DNA of 64,000 nucleotides from Pseudomonadota bacterium (GTDB lineage: Bacteria; Desulfobacterota; Desulfovibrionia; Desulfovibrionales; Desulfovibrionaceae), in contig JAEYDL010000039.1 in NCBI GenBank assembly GCA_023403845.1, positions 80,959 through 144,958 on the forward strand. Reading direction: 5' to 3'. Of the stretch, positions 28,138-36,966 are shown piece after piece. Below the pieces are notes generated by a model. That model was not told where the DNA came from. It worked only from the letters and a program-made list of their open reading frames with translations, and searched no databases. How positions within the stretch are numbered: position 1 is the stretch's first letter; each line of letters starts with the position of its first letter. A program made the translations under genes and the position numbers.

Positions 28138-28207
28138 AGCCGACTTACACCCGCCTCCGGGGCACACGCTCTTCTGTTCGTTGCGGCGGGTTCTGTCCGG
28201 AGTCTCC

Positions 28208-29668
28208 ATGTCCGAATACAATTTTACCACCGCAAATGCGGAAAAGAATCACGCGGCTCTTGCCTCCCTGTTCTGGGCTCTTTTTCTGACCATGATCAAG
28301 CTCAGCGCGGGCATCGCCACGAACAGCCTCGGCATTCTTTCCGAGGCCCTGCACAGCGGGCTTGATCTCGTCGCCGCGGGCATCACCTGCTTTGCCGTAC
28401 GTGTGGCGGCCCGTCCCGCCGACAAGGCACATCCCTACGGATATGGCAAGATCGAAAATCTTTCCGCGCTGGCAGAAACGGTTCTCCTGCTCGTCACCTG
28501 CGGCTGGATCGTCCATGAAGCCATAGAACGCCTTTTCTTTCAGGCTCCCGAACTCAACCCTTCCTGGTGGGGCTTGGGCATCATTCTGATATCCCTTCTC
28601 GTGGATATCAATCGCGCAGCCATGCTTCGTCGTGTAGCCAAAAAACATAGGAGTCAGGCTCTTGAGGCGGACGCCCTGCACTTTACCACTGACATCTGGT
28701 CATCCGGCGTCGTGCTGGTCGGCCTGCTCTGCGTCCAGCTCAGTCTGTATCTCCCCGAAGACAGTCTGTTGCGGGAGCCCTTGCGCATGGCGGATGCCGC
28801 AGCCGCGCTCGTCGTCTCCGGCATTGTGGTCATGGTCGGGATCAGGCTGTCGCGCCGCGCAGTCATCACACTGCTTGATGGAGGAGGCCGTGAACATACC
28901 GAGGAACTGGAGGCGGCGCTCGAAAGACGTCTTCCCCTGTACAGGGTCAGCAGACTGCGTATTCGTGAAAGCGGCGCCGATGCGTTCATGGACATAACGG
29001 TGGAAGCCCCGGCCACGCTCCGGCTGGATGCCGCCCATGATATCGCCTGTCAGATTGAAGAAATTGCGCATGAAATCGTACCGGCCGCCGATATCACCGT
29101 CCATGTGGAACCGGCCGCGGAAGTACCCGGCAGAGAACTCCATCTGGCACGCAGGATCGCCGCCGAACACAACCTTACCATACATAATCTTGTCCTCTCT
29201 GAACAAACGGACGGCCTGCTCGTCTATCTTCATGTCGAGGCTCCGCCCTCCATGCCTCTCGGCGAGGCCCACGCGCATGTTGATGCGTTCGAAAAGGACC
29301 TCAAGCAGCGTCTCAGGGCCTTCCGGATCGATACGCATATCGAGCCCGACGACCGTCTCTATCCAACGACTCGGGCCACCCGTCTGCGGGCGGACCTGCA
29401 GACCGTCCGGGCGGCTGTGGAAAGCCTGCTTCCGGAGTTCCCCGACGTTTCCAATATCCATGATCTGCGCGTGACACCCCTCGGCGGCGCTCCTCTGCTT
29501 AGCTTCCATTGCATGCTTGCTGATACGACGAGCGTCGAAAAGGCGCACGACATCGCTACGGCCTTGGAACACCGTCTTCGTGCGCTTATGCCCGATGTCG
29601 AGCGAATCCTGATTCACACCGATCCGATTTCTCTGAACAAGGACCGGCTCAATACAAGTTCCGCCTGA
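28208..29668 (+). CDS. CDF cation exporter with three cytoplasmic domain repeats
   Basis: A 486-residue cation diffusion facilitator, much longer than the usual 300. The six-helix core spans about 1-215. Its metal site reads H-x3-D in helix 2 (HSGLD) and H-x3-D in helix 5 (HFTTD), a set linked to zinc or cobalt in CDF proteins. After it come three cytoplasmic-domain-like segments at about 225-305, 312-395 and 400-480, each with a buried strand followed by a helix (FMDITVEAP, LLVYLHVEAP, LLSFHCMLAD). The extra two are unusual. ATG 28208 is chosen; the frame from 28181 has no ribosome site. Confidence 0.88.
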   Translation: MSEYNFTTANAEKNHAALASLFWALFLTMIKLSAGIATNSLGILSEALHSGLDLVAAGITCFAVRVAARPADKAHPYGYGKIENLSALAETVLLLVTCGWIVHEAIERLFFQAPELNPSWWGLGIILISLLVDINRAAMLRRVAKKHRSQALEADALHFTTDIWSSGVVLVGLLCVQLSLYLPEDSLLREPLRMADAAAALVVSGIVVMVGIRLSRRAVITLLDGGGREHTEELEAALERRLPLYRVSRLRIRESGADAFMDITVEAPATLRLDAAHDIACQIEEIAHEIVPAADITVHVEPAAEVPGRELHLARRIAAEHNLTIHNLVLSEQTDGLLVYLHVEAPPSMPLGEAHAHVDAFEKDLKQRLRAFRIDTHIEPDDRLYPTTRATRLRADLQTVRAAVESLLPEFPDVSNIHDLRVTPLGGAPLLSFHCMLADTTSVEKAHDIATALEHRLRALMPDVERILIHTDPISLNKDRLNTSSA

Positions 29669-30053
29669 GTCGCCGCAGAGACAAATGGACCAGCAAGTGG
29701 AAAATTATTTTGCAGGCGACGCACGATCGTATCCAGCCTCATGAGGGTTGCTCTTGCGGAAGCAGAACGATATTTCTGACGCAGGATTTTGGCAGGGTGC
29801 ACAGGCCGGGTTTGCGGCTCTTTCGTCTCCGTACAGGTCTCCATGGACCCTGCTGTTTCTTCAACAGTCCAAATTACAAGTGTAATCGTCCCGTAAGCTC
29901 TTGGCCGCATCTGGTCAAAGACGATGATAAGAAAACTTGCCGCTGTTGAAAAACGCGACTTCATAAAAAGAAAAGATACGGGAAAACTGTATGACTTGAC
30001 TCTCTGGATGCCCTGGCAAACTTTCCCCCGTACACCGACATCTTCCGGATATG
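29669..30053. other. Intergenic region between CDF and secF, gene-free
   Basis: No gene seen. A perfect 14-base palindrome-like site ATTACAAGTGTAAT lies at 29873-29886 and contains TACA-AG-TGTA, the CopY/BlaI-type box, but no matching regulator or target gene is adjacent. Confidence 0.4.
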
Positions 30054-30090
30054 AAAAGGCCTCCGTGCATTTCGCACGGAGGCCTTTTTT
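30054..30090. terminator. Bidirectional terminator between CDF and secF
   Basis: A perfect 15-bp stem AAAAGGCCTCCGTGC/GCACGGAGGCCTTTT with a 5-base loop, with T-runs on both strands. It ends the minus-strand sec operon 20 bases after secF and can also stop plus-strand transcripts. Confidence 0.92.
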
Positions 30091-30110
30091 CAAGCTTGAT
30101 TGAAGAAGCA

Positions 30111-31220
30111 TCAGACGATGCCATGCTCTCCGGGGCGTTCGTACCCCTCAGTGCTGCGCTTTTCGGCCATGATGTACTGTTCGGTGCTGCCGAGCAGAAG
30201 CACGGGATTGCAGATGAAGATCGAAGAATAGGTCCCGATGAATACGCCCATGGTCATGGTCAGGGCAAAGTCATGGATGGTTCCGCCGCCCAGTACCATG
30301 AGGCTTACGGACGCGAGCAGAGTCGTCAGTCCCGTCATGATCGTCCGGCTCAGAGTCTGGTTGACGCTGACATTGATGATGGACGTCAGGGGATCCAGAT
30401 GCCCAGCCCGCTGCTTGCCGAGATTCTCACGAATACGGTCGAACACAATAATCTTGTCGTTCAGGGAGTACCCGACGAGCGTGAGCAGCGCGGCAATGAC
30501 ATTCAGATCAAACTCCTTGCCCAGAAGCGACAGAATCCCCACAGTTATGATTACATCATGAACAAGGCCGACAATGGCCCCAAGCGCGTAGTTCAGCTTC
30601 AGCTTCCAGCAGATGGCCGCCGTGATCAACAGCAGAACGAAGACGCGCAGTGTCATGTCGAGAGGCGTGAAACCCATGAGAAACATGGCGCCGCCGAGAA
30701 TGCCCGCCATGATGGCGGCAATGACCCAGCGGTGTTCGAACCGACCGGAAATATACACCGTAATCAGCAAAACGGCGATGTACATGGCCTGCAGGGCCGC
30801 ATTGCGCAAGTCTGCACCGACTTTCGGCCCCACCATCTCCATGCGTTCGATGCTTGCGGGGTTGTCACCGAACTCCTGCCGCAACGCGGCGCTGATTTCC
30901 GTGCGAATCTCCTCTCCGCTCAGATCGGGCGTGGAAAAACGAACCAGATAGCTGCGCCCGTCCTCTCCATATTGCTGAACGGCCAGTCCGGGCAGATTCA
31001 ATGAAGAGAAGGAGGTCTTGATGGCTTCGTCGGCCACCGGGTTGGTGAATTGGAGCTGAACGGCGGCTCCACCGGCGAAGTCGACACCGTAGCGCAGCCC
31101 GCCGTTCATGAAGATGGAAGCCGCACCTATCAGAAATACAATCATGGAAACGAGATAGGCGTAACGACGCAGCCCGATGAAATCAATTCTGGTTTCTTTT
31201 TGCAAAAATTGAAAACTCAT
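30111..31220 (-). CDS. secF: Protein translocase subunit SecF
   Basis: Inner-membrane partner of SecD that uses the proton gradient to help late steps of Sec export. The 369-residue protein has six helices. Family marks are DFAGGAAVQLQF near the N-terminus, VGPKVGADLRNAALQAM, and SLNDKIIVFDRIRENLG in helix 5. Start ATG 31220 has AGGAGTT upstream. It lies 88 bases after secD in a yajC-secD-secF set. Confidence 0.96.
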   Translation of the reverse strand: MSFQFLQKETRIDFIGLRRYAYLVSMIVFLIGAASIFMNGGLRYGVDFAGGAAVQLQFTNPVADEAIKTSFSSLNLPGLAVQQYGEDGRSYLVRFSTPDLSGEEIRTEISAALRQEFGDNPASIERMEMVGPKVGADLRNAALQAMYIAVLLITVYISGRFEHRWVIAAIMAGILGGAMFLMGFTPLDMTLRVFVLLLITAAICWKLKLNYALGAIVGLVHDVIITVGILSLLGKEFDLNVIAALLTLVGYSLNDKIIVFDRIRENLGKQRAGHLDPLTSIINVSVNQTLSRTIMTGLTTLLASVSLMVLGGGTIHDFALTMTMGVFIGTYSSIFICNPVLLLGSTEQYIMAEKRSTEGYERPGEHGIV

Positions 31221-31308
31221 TGCCGGAACTCCTGAAATCCTCACCAAAGGGTGCGGATATGCTTGGCGATAGGTTGCAGCAACGGAACGAAAATCCGTTC
31301 CGGCAGGC

Positions 31309-32889
31309 TCAGATGCTGAGCTTGCCGTCTTCCTTTCCGCGTACCCACAGATCGAAGAGCGTGCGCGACACGAAAATCGCAGTAAACATGGACGCTACGA
31401 TGCCCAGGCTCAGCGTGACTGCAAATCCGCGAACGGGACCGGTACCGAACTGATACAGGATCGCCGCGGCAATGATGGTGGTCAGGTTGGAGTCCACAAT
31501 GGAAACGGTCGCCTGATCAAAACCAAGCTTGATAGCTGCGGCCGGTTTCAGCCCCTTGCGCAATTCTTCGCGTATTCGTTCGAAAATAAGGACGTTTGCG
31601 TCGACGGACATGCCGATGGTAAGCACTATGCCCGCAATGCCGGGCAAGGTCAGCGTCGCGCCGAAGGCGGCAAGTCCGGACATGAGTATCAAAATGGTGA
31701 ACACGAGCATGACGTCGGCGAGAAGCCCGGCCATGGCATAATACAACGGCATGATGATGATAACGGCCAGACCGCCTACGGCGGCGGCGAGAATGCCGCT
31801 GCGAATGGATTCCGCACCGAGGGAAGGACCGACGGTCCTCTCTTCAAGAATCGAAACCGGCGCGGGGAGGGAACCTGCACGCAGCACTATGGCGAGGTCC
31901 TGTGCTTCGGCCGGCGTAAAGTGGCCGGTGATGCTGGCCTTGCCTCCGGCGATGCGATCCTGAATGGTGGGTGCGCTGTGCACCTTGCCGTCCAGAACGA
32001 TGGCCATCCGCTTTCTGATGTTTTCGCCCGTGATGCGTTCGAAGGCGGCTGCGCCGCGCGCATTGAAGGCCAACGCCACATTGGGCGAGTTGTCCCGATC
32101 AAAGGCGGGCCGGGCATCATCCACGTCCTCGCCGGTCATCAGAGGTTCCTTGTCCAGGGCAATAGGCTTTTCAACAGTTCTCCCATCCGGAAGAACCGTC
32201 ACCATGGGGAAAAGCGCCACGCCGGGGGGCAGCAGCCCATTGGGGTCCACGTCGTCGCGCACGAGATGGAAGGTAAGCTGAGCGGTCTGCCCGACAAGCT
32301 GAATCGCGCGCTGCGGATCGGTCAGCCCGGGAAGCTGAATCTGAATGCGAAAATCGGCCTGCTTCCGAATATCGGGCTCGGCTACGCCAAACTGGTCGAT
32401 GCGATTACGAATGGTGCGGACGGCCTGATCCAGCGCCATCTCTTCAATCTTGGTGCGGGCCTCCTGCGTATAGGAGGCGAGATAGCGCACTCCACCCTCA
32501 GCAGCCGGAGAAGACGAAATGGAAAGCTGGGGAAAGTCCTTGGCAAGCAATTCATTGAGCTGCTTTGTCTGCTCGGGGCGCGGCAGCAGAAATTCAAGCT
32601 GTTTATCCGGAGTAAGCCGGGACCGGAGCACGGTAATGCCTTCTTCCGACGCCTGCACGCGCAGATCCTGTCCGGAACGGGAAAGAGAGTTGAGGACCGC
32701 CTGCTCCACGTCCACGCCCAGAGTCAGGTGCATGCCGCCCTTCAGGTCCAGTCCGAGATTGATCCGGGTATCAGGCAAGAATCTGCCGATTCCAGAGGAG
32801 CCCACACCCGGCAGGCTCGGCAGGATAAAAACGATGCTGGCCACAAGAACCAGCAGCGAAGCGGCGATACGCCAGCTTGTGAATTTCAT
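31309..32889 (-). CDS. secD: Protein translocase subunit SecD
   Basis: A 526-residue SecD: first helix, then the large periplasmic P1 domain with LGLDLKGGMHLTLGVD, and the helical bundle with GLVHDV-like and SVDANVLIFERIREELRKG (the proton-path Asp). Full-length P1 is present. ATG 32889 follows a G-rich site; the longer frame to 32952 is unlikely. It works with SecF and YajC next to it. Confidence 0.96.
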   Translation of the reverse strand: MKFTSWRIAASLLVLVASIVFILPSLPGVGSSGIGRFLPDTRINLGLDLKGGMHLTLGVDVEQAVLNSLSRSGQDLRVQASEEGITVLRSRLTPDKQLEFLLPRPEQTKQLNELLAKDFPQLSISSSPAAEGGVRYLASYTQEARTKIEEMALDQAVRTIRNRIDQFGVAEPDIRKQADFRIQIQLPGLTDPQRAIQLVGQTAQLTFHLVRDDVDPNGLLPPGVALFPMVTVLPDGRTVEKPIALDKEPLMTGEDVDDARPAFDRDNSPNVALAFNARGAAAFERITGENIRKRMAIVLDGKVHSAPTIQDRIAGGKASITGHFTPAEAQDLAIVLRAGSLPAPVSILEERTVGPSLGAESIRSGILAAAVGGLAVIIIMPLYYAMAGLLADVMLVFTILILMSGLAAFGATLTLPGIAGIVLTIGMSVDANVLIFERIREELRKGLKPAAAIKLGFDQATVSIVDSNLTTIIAAAILYQFGTGPVRGFAVTLSLGIVASMFTAIFVSRTLFDLWVRGKEDGKLSI

Positions 32890-33115
32890 GGGGTCCCCCC
32901 GGGAACCGCCTTTCGGGCTTCTCCCGGATGAACCGGACCCCCGAAGCCGCAAGTAACGTTCCCTGATGCATTTTCAAAGCGGGGCGTCCTCGCCCCGACC
33001 GACGCCCGCCCGCAGCGAAAAAGCCACACCGGATCTCTGTGCGAAAAAACTTCCGCACCCGGGATGCCTGCGGAACCCATTGTGAAATCGCCCCTGATCT
33101 CGGGCGACGCCGGAT

Positions 33116-33153
33116 AACAAAACGGGCACGGCTCCCGAAAGGGAACCGGCCCG
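33116..33153 (-). terminator. Terminator between yajC and secD
   Basis: Minus strand: a stem of about 12 bp with two mismatched or bulged positions (CGGGC and CGG against CCG and GCCCG, closed by TCCC/GGGA with a GAAA-type loop), then TTTTGTT. It may attenuate read-through from yajC into secD. Confidence 0.65.
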
Positions 33154-33162
33154 CAGAATGAA

Positions 33163-33498
33163 CTAGTCTTCCTTGACTGTCTTCGTGCGCATATCGACGA
33201 CGCTCACCACATAGGAGCGACCGATATTCACAGAAGTGGAACCGAGGTCGATGGTGAGGATGTCGCCGTCGAGATCGGTGATGCGCCCCATAAGGCCGCC
33301 GCTCGTCAGGACCTGATCGCCCTTCTTGAGGCTTTCCAGCATGGACTTGTGCTGCTTGGCCCGCTTCTGCTGGGGGCGGATAAGCAGGAAATAGAAAATG
33401 GCCAGCATGGCGATAAGCGGAACAAACTGCATCAGAGCGCCGCCCTCGGCGGCAGCGGCTCCGGACGTACCCATGGCGTGGGCGACAGAAGCGAACAT
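33163..33498 (-). CDS. yajC: Preprotein translocase subunit YajC
   Basis: A 111-residue single-span membrane protein of the SecDF-YajC complex. It has a helix (LMQFVPLIAMLAIFYFLLI), the family mark RPQQKRAKQHKSML, and LKKGDQVLTSGGLMGRI. A strong AAGGAGG site precedes ATG 33498. The longer frame to 33759 lacks support. Confidence 0.95.
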   Translation of the reverse strand: MFASVAHAMGTSGAAAAEGGALMQFVPLIAMLAIFYFLLIRPQQKRAKQHKSMLESLKKGDQVLTSGGLMGRITDLDGDILTIDLGSTSVNIGRSYVVSVVDMRTKTVKED

Positions 33499-33728
33499 GA
33501 GTCCTCCTTGAAAGGGGTTATTGGCTGAAACAAAACCAGTTGCCGTTTCCGGCAAAGGCGTTCTGCAAACGCTGTATACTAGCGGCAGAAATGTGATTTG
33601 GCAAGTCCAGACTGGAGTTCCCGGAGACGGTTCCCCACTATCGACATCACTTTCGGTCAAACGGACGACCGGCGGAAAAGCGACCGCTCTCCACCAGCCG
33701 GACAGCACGGCATAAAAACGCATTTGCC

Positions 33729-34232
33729 TCAAACATCTGCTGTATTCCGTGCCCCGCATCCCTCTTCACAGGCTTGCGGTTCTTCTTCCGCGTTCCCATC
33801 CGCGAATGGGCATCCGTCCCCGCGAACCGAAGTATCCTCCACGAACCGGGCAAGCGTCGTCCGGGCAAGAAAAGCCCGCATATGCCGGTCCATCTCCAGC
33901 CAGAAGGCACGCGTGGAGCAGGTATTCTGGCGCGGACATGGCGCATCGGCATACAGACAGTCCACTGGAGCAATATGCCCTTCAAGATACTCAACCACCA
34001 CATCCATGAAAATCTCGGAAGCGGGGCGGGCCAGAGCATAGCCGCCCCGTGCTCCGCGAATGGATCTCAGAATACCCGACGGACGCAGAGCACGAACAAT
34101 CTGCTCAAGATATTTGACGGAGATGCCCTCATCGCGAGCGATCTCAGCCAGCTGGACGCATGAATCGGCAGGCCGGGAAGCCAGATTGACGAGAAGGCGC
34201 AGCCCGTAACGCGTTCGCGTGGAATACCGCAT
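33729..34232 (-). CDS. Rrf2-family regulator with IscR-like cysteines
   Basis: A 167-residue Rrf2 transcription factor. The N-terminal winged helix starts MRYSTRTRYGLRLLVNLA and the recognition region includes ARGGYALARP. Cys92, Cys99 and Cys105 (CLYADAPCPRQNTC) match the iron-sulfur ligand spacing of IscR closely, so it probably binds a cluster. A second cysteine group (141, 155, 159) sits in the unusual tail. No isc or suf genes are near. GGGAGGA precedes the ATG. Confidence 0.87.
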   Translation of the reverse strand: MRYSTRTRYGLRLLVNLASRPADSCVQLAEIARDEGISVKYLEQIVRALRPSGILRSIRGARGGYALARPASEIFMDVVVEYLEGHIAPVDCLYADAPCPRQNTCSTRAFWLEMDRHMRAFLARTTLARFVEDTSVRGDGCPFADGNAEEEPQACEEGCGARNTADV

Positions 34233-34485
34233 GACTCAATCCTCCCTGTCCGGCTTTTTCATTTCTTGCCGGAAACGATCACTGCCCATGTGTTGTTTCC
34301 ATGCGGGAGTCTTCCTGCATGGCTCGCATGGCGGCGGACGGCAAATTCCCCATTTCGTGATTCCCGACAAAATCTCAAGGGCGGAGCCGTCCCGTTTCGC
34401 ACATGCTCCCGCTCCCCAACTACCGTAACAGGCGGGCAAAGAGCAGTATGAAACGATCTCGACCGCATCCTGACAACCATGTATC

Positions 34486-35412
34486 CTACTCTTCCGTCGC
34501 GATATCGGATAAACAGAAGGGAGTCTCCTGATAGACGTAATAGTTCAACCAGTTAGAATAGAACAGGTGGGCATGGGCCCTCCAGCTCATCAGCGGCACA
34601 AGCGAAGAATCGTCATCAGGATAGTAATGGGCCGGAGGCAGGATATCCATTCCCCTGGCTACGTCCCGACGGTATTCTCCGTCCAGAGTTTCCCTGTCGT
34701 ATTCCAGGTGTCCCATAATGAACAGATTCCGTCCGCCTGGAGTACCCGCCACCAGCACGCCGGCCTCATCGGACTCGGCCAGAATGTCCAGATCAGGAAC
34801 GGCGAGGATATCCTCGCGCCGGACTTCCGTATGCCGGGAATGCGGAGCATTGAAAACGTCGTCGAACCCCCGGAACAGGCTGCAGGTCGGGTTGTTCAAC
34901 CGATGGCTGAATACGCCGGAAATTTTGCGTTCAAGCTGATGCTTGGAAATCCCGTAGTGATGGTAGAGTCCTGCCTGAGCTCCCCAGCAGATATACAGTG
35001 TGGAGTGCACGTTCGATCGCGCGTAATCCATAATCTCGACAAGGTCGTTCCAGTAATCCACCTCTTCAAACGGAAGCTGTTCCACCGGAGCGCCCGTAAT
35101 GATCATGCCGTCGAAAGTCTGGCCTCTGACCTGCGAAAAGGTTTTGTAAAAGCGCTCAAGATGCTGCTGGGCCGTATTTCTCGACTCATGCCCCTCCGCT
35201 CTGAGCAGCGTTATGTTCACCTGAAGCGGCGTATTGCCGAGCACGCGCAACAGTTGCGTTTCTGTCGCGATCTTGGTGGGCATCAGATTGACGATGGCGA
35301 TTTCCAGCGGACGGATATCCTGCCGATTGGCTCGACTCTCCGTCATGACAAATATGTTTTCGCCCTCCAGAACCGGACGGGCGGGCAAATCTTCGGGAAT
35401 CTTGATAGGCAT
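34486..35412 (-). CDS. metA: Homoserine O-acyltransferase MetA (probably acetyl-CoA specific)
   Basis: First step of methionine synthesis: acylates homoserine. The 308-residue protein has catalytic Cys142 (ICWGAQAGLY), His235 and Glu237 (MGHLEYD). Residue 111 is Glu (TGAPVEQL). In this family Glu111 goes with acetyl-CoA and Gly111 with succinyl-CoA, so the product is predicted to be O-acetylhomoserine. AAGGAGATTTGC precedes the ATG. A TTGACA box at 35464-35469 on the minus strand may be its -35. No SAM riboswitch was seen. Confidence 0.94.
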   Translation of the reverse strand: MPIKIPEDLPARPVLEGENIFVMTESRANRQDIRPLEIAIVNLMPTKIATETQLLRVLGNTPLQVNITLLRAEGHESRNTAQQHLERFYKTFSQVRGQTFDGMIITGAPVEQLPFEEVDYWNDLVEIMDYARSNVHSTLYICWGAQAGLYHHYGISKHQLERKISGVFSHRLNNPTCSLFRGFDDVFNAPHSRHTEVRREDILAVPDLDILAESDEAGVLVAGTPGGRNLFIMGHLEYDRETLDGEYRRDVARGMDILPPAHYYPDDDSSLVPLMSWRAHAHLFYSNWLNYYVYQETPFCLSDIATEE

Positions 35413-35722
35413 GCAAATCTCCTTGAAAAAAGCTTTCTATTCCTACGGGATCAGTATAGAATATGTCAACCCCGCTTCGGAACGGCCTGTCGAACCGTTG
35501 CGGCGAGGGTGGACGCCATCGGACAGATCGGATGAATAACGACCTTGCTTCACCCCGCAGGGATCTCAGAATGCGCCTCGGGAATGATGACTTTCCCGGC
35601 CAGCCTGCTCCTGCGACTGGATAAAGACGCAATGCACAGGTCTGCAGGGGGCACGCGTCCCTTCTGCCCTTCTTCCGGAGCCCCGTATGCCCCAAAGGCC
35701 CATTCCGCAACAGGAGGTTCAT
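35413..35722. other. Divergent region between metA and an esterase
   Basis: Holds the likely metA promoter (minus-strand TTGACA at 35464-35469; -10 not clear). The rest shows no gene. A strong AGGAGG ends the region in front of the esterase. Confidence 0.4.
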
Positions 35723-36661
35723 ATGAGAACCCTGCACCCGGTGCTGGTCCCCTGGCTGACACATTTCAACGACGCGGTTGAACGGAGCGTTGCCGCCGGC
35801 TTCAAGGCAACCCCCACCAACGCCCGGGAATGGCTTGCCGGCTGCACTCGGCTGTACGTGACGAACATTCCCGTCGTTCCCTGCGTACAGGACGACCTTG
35901 TGCCAGCCCCGGAATATCGTGTCCCCATCCGCATCTATCATCCCTCTCCTCAGGAAGACCTGCCGGTGCTTGTCTATTTTCACGGCGGCGGACACATGTG
36001 CGGCAGCATTACCGTCTACGATCCCATTTGCCGAAAAATAGCCCTGGCGGCAAAACACATCGTCGTTTCCGCAGACTACCGTCTCGCCCCGGAAAATCCA
36101 TATCCCGCCGGTCTGCATGATGCTCTCGGGGTCGTCCACAACTTGTGGCCGGTACTGGATTCAAGAGGCATTCGTCACACCCGGCAGCTGTCCCTTGGAG
36201 GCGACTCCGGCGGAGGCACACTTGCGGCATCCGTTGCGGGCATCGTGCAGCACGAGCCAGGCATCCGCATCAAACGACAATTTCTGATCTATCCCAGCCT
36301 TGACTACACGCTGAGCCTGCCCAGCGTCGAGGAAAACGCCGTCGGTTTCCTGCTGGAAAAGGATAAGGTGATCTGGTATTTTGAAAACTATTTCCAGCAC
36401 GGCGAAAACTGGAAGGAAGCCTCTCCCCTTTTCTGGGAATTCACATCAAGGCTTCCGGAATCGCTCATCATAACCGCCGAATTCTGTCCCCTTCGGGATG
36501 AGGGGAGACTTTACGCGCAAAAACTCAGGAATGCGGGAATCCGAGTGGAAGAACTGAAGTTCGACACCATGATCCATGCATTTCTCAATATGGAAAATCT
36601 GGTTCCGGAAGCCTGCGGCAGGCTGTACTCCGCGATCGGCGCTTTCCTTCAGCGTCCCTGA
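35723..36661 (+). CDS. Alpha/beta hydrolase, HSL-type esterase
   Basis: A 312-residue carboxylesterase-like enzyme of the hormone-sensitive-lipase group. The oxyanion loop is YFHGGGHMCG, the nucleophile is the Ser of GGDSGGGTLAAS, and the acid is probably the Asp of EFCPLRDEG with the His of MIHAF. No signal peptide, so it is cytoplasmic. Substrate unknown. AGGAGG precedes ATG 35723. A frame from 35687 exists but lacks such a site. Confidence 0.87.
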   Translation: MRTLHPVLVPWLTHFNDAVERSVAAGFKATPTNAREWLAGCTRLYVTNIPVVPCVQDDLVPAPEYRVPIRIYHPSPQEDLPVLVYFHGGGHMCGSITVYDPICRKIALAAKHIVVSADYRLAPENPYPAGLHDALGVVHNLWPVLDSRGIRHTRQLSLGGDSGGGTLAASVAGIVQHEPGIRIKRQFLIYPSLDYTLSLPSVEENAVGFLLEKDKVIWYFENYFQHGENWKEASPLFWEFTSRLPESLIITAEFCPLRDEGRLYAQKLRNAGIRVEELKFDTMIHAFLNMENLVPEACGRLYSAIGAFLQRP

Positions 36662-36927
36662 AGCGGCTCCGGCATCCCGATCGGTTCCCCCGATCCCTGT
36701 GGAAGACAAGCCTCCGAAACCACGCAACGCCTCTGCCGACTTTTGAGAAGACACTCTACTCCCTGATCCCACAGGAAAAGCGGTATTCTCGCCTCCTCCG
36801 GAGGCAATTGCCGCCATGTCTGCCCAGTCGGAAGAAAAACTGAATACGGACAGAAAAAATGCCCGAGCGCATATGCGAATCGGGCATCATCCGTAGCAAG
36901 GCCAAATAATGGATAACTCCTGTTCAC
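36649..36927 (-). CDS. Possible small hypothetical protein, 92 aa
   Basis: A minus-strand frame with a GTG start and a GAGGA site about 9 bases upstream. It overlaps the end of the esterase gene by 13 bases, converging with it. The translation (for example TWRQLPPEEARIPLFLWDQGVECLL) reads like protein but I do not recognise it. Support is weak. Confidence 0.35.
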   Translation of the reverse strand: MNRSYPLFGLATDDARFAYALGHFFCPYSVFLPTGQTWRQLPPEEARIPLFLWDQGVECLLKSRQRRCVVSEACLPQGSGEPIGMPEPLQGR

Positions 36928-36966
36928 TCCGGAAAAATCCTCGATGGCACAGGAAGCGTATGCCGA

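Noticed and set aside
35413..35540. SAM riboswitch before metA
   Set aside because: The leader is too short, and no conserved SAM-I or SAM-II core is readable.
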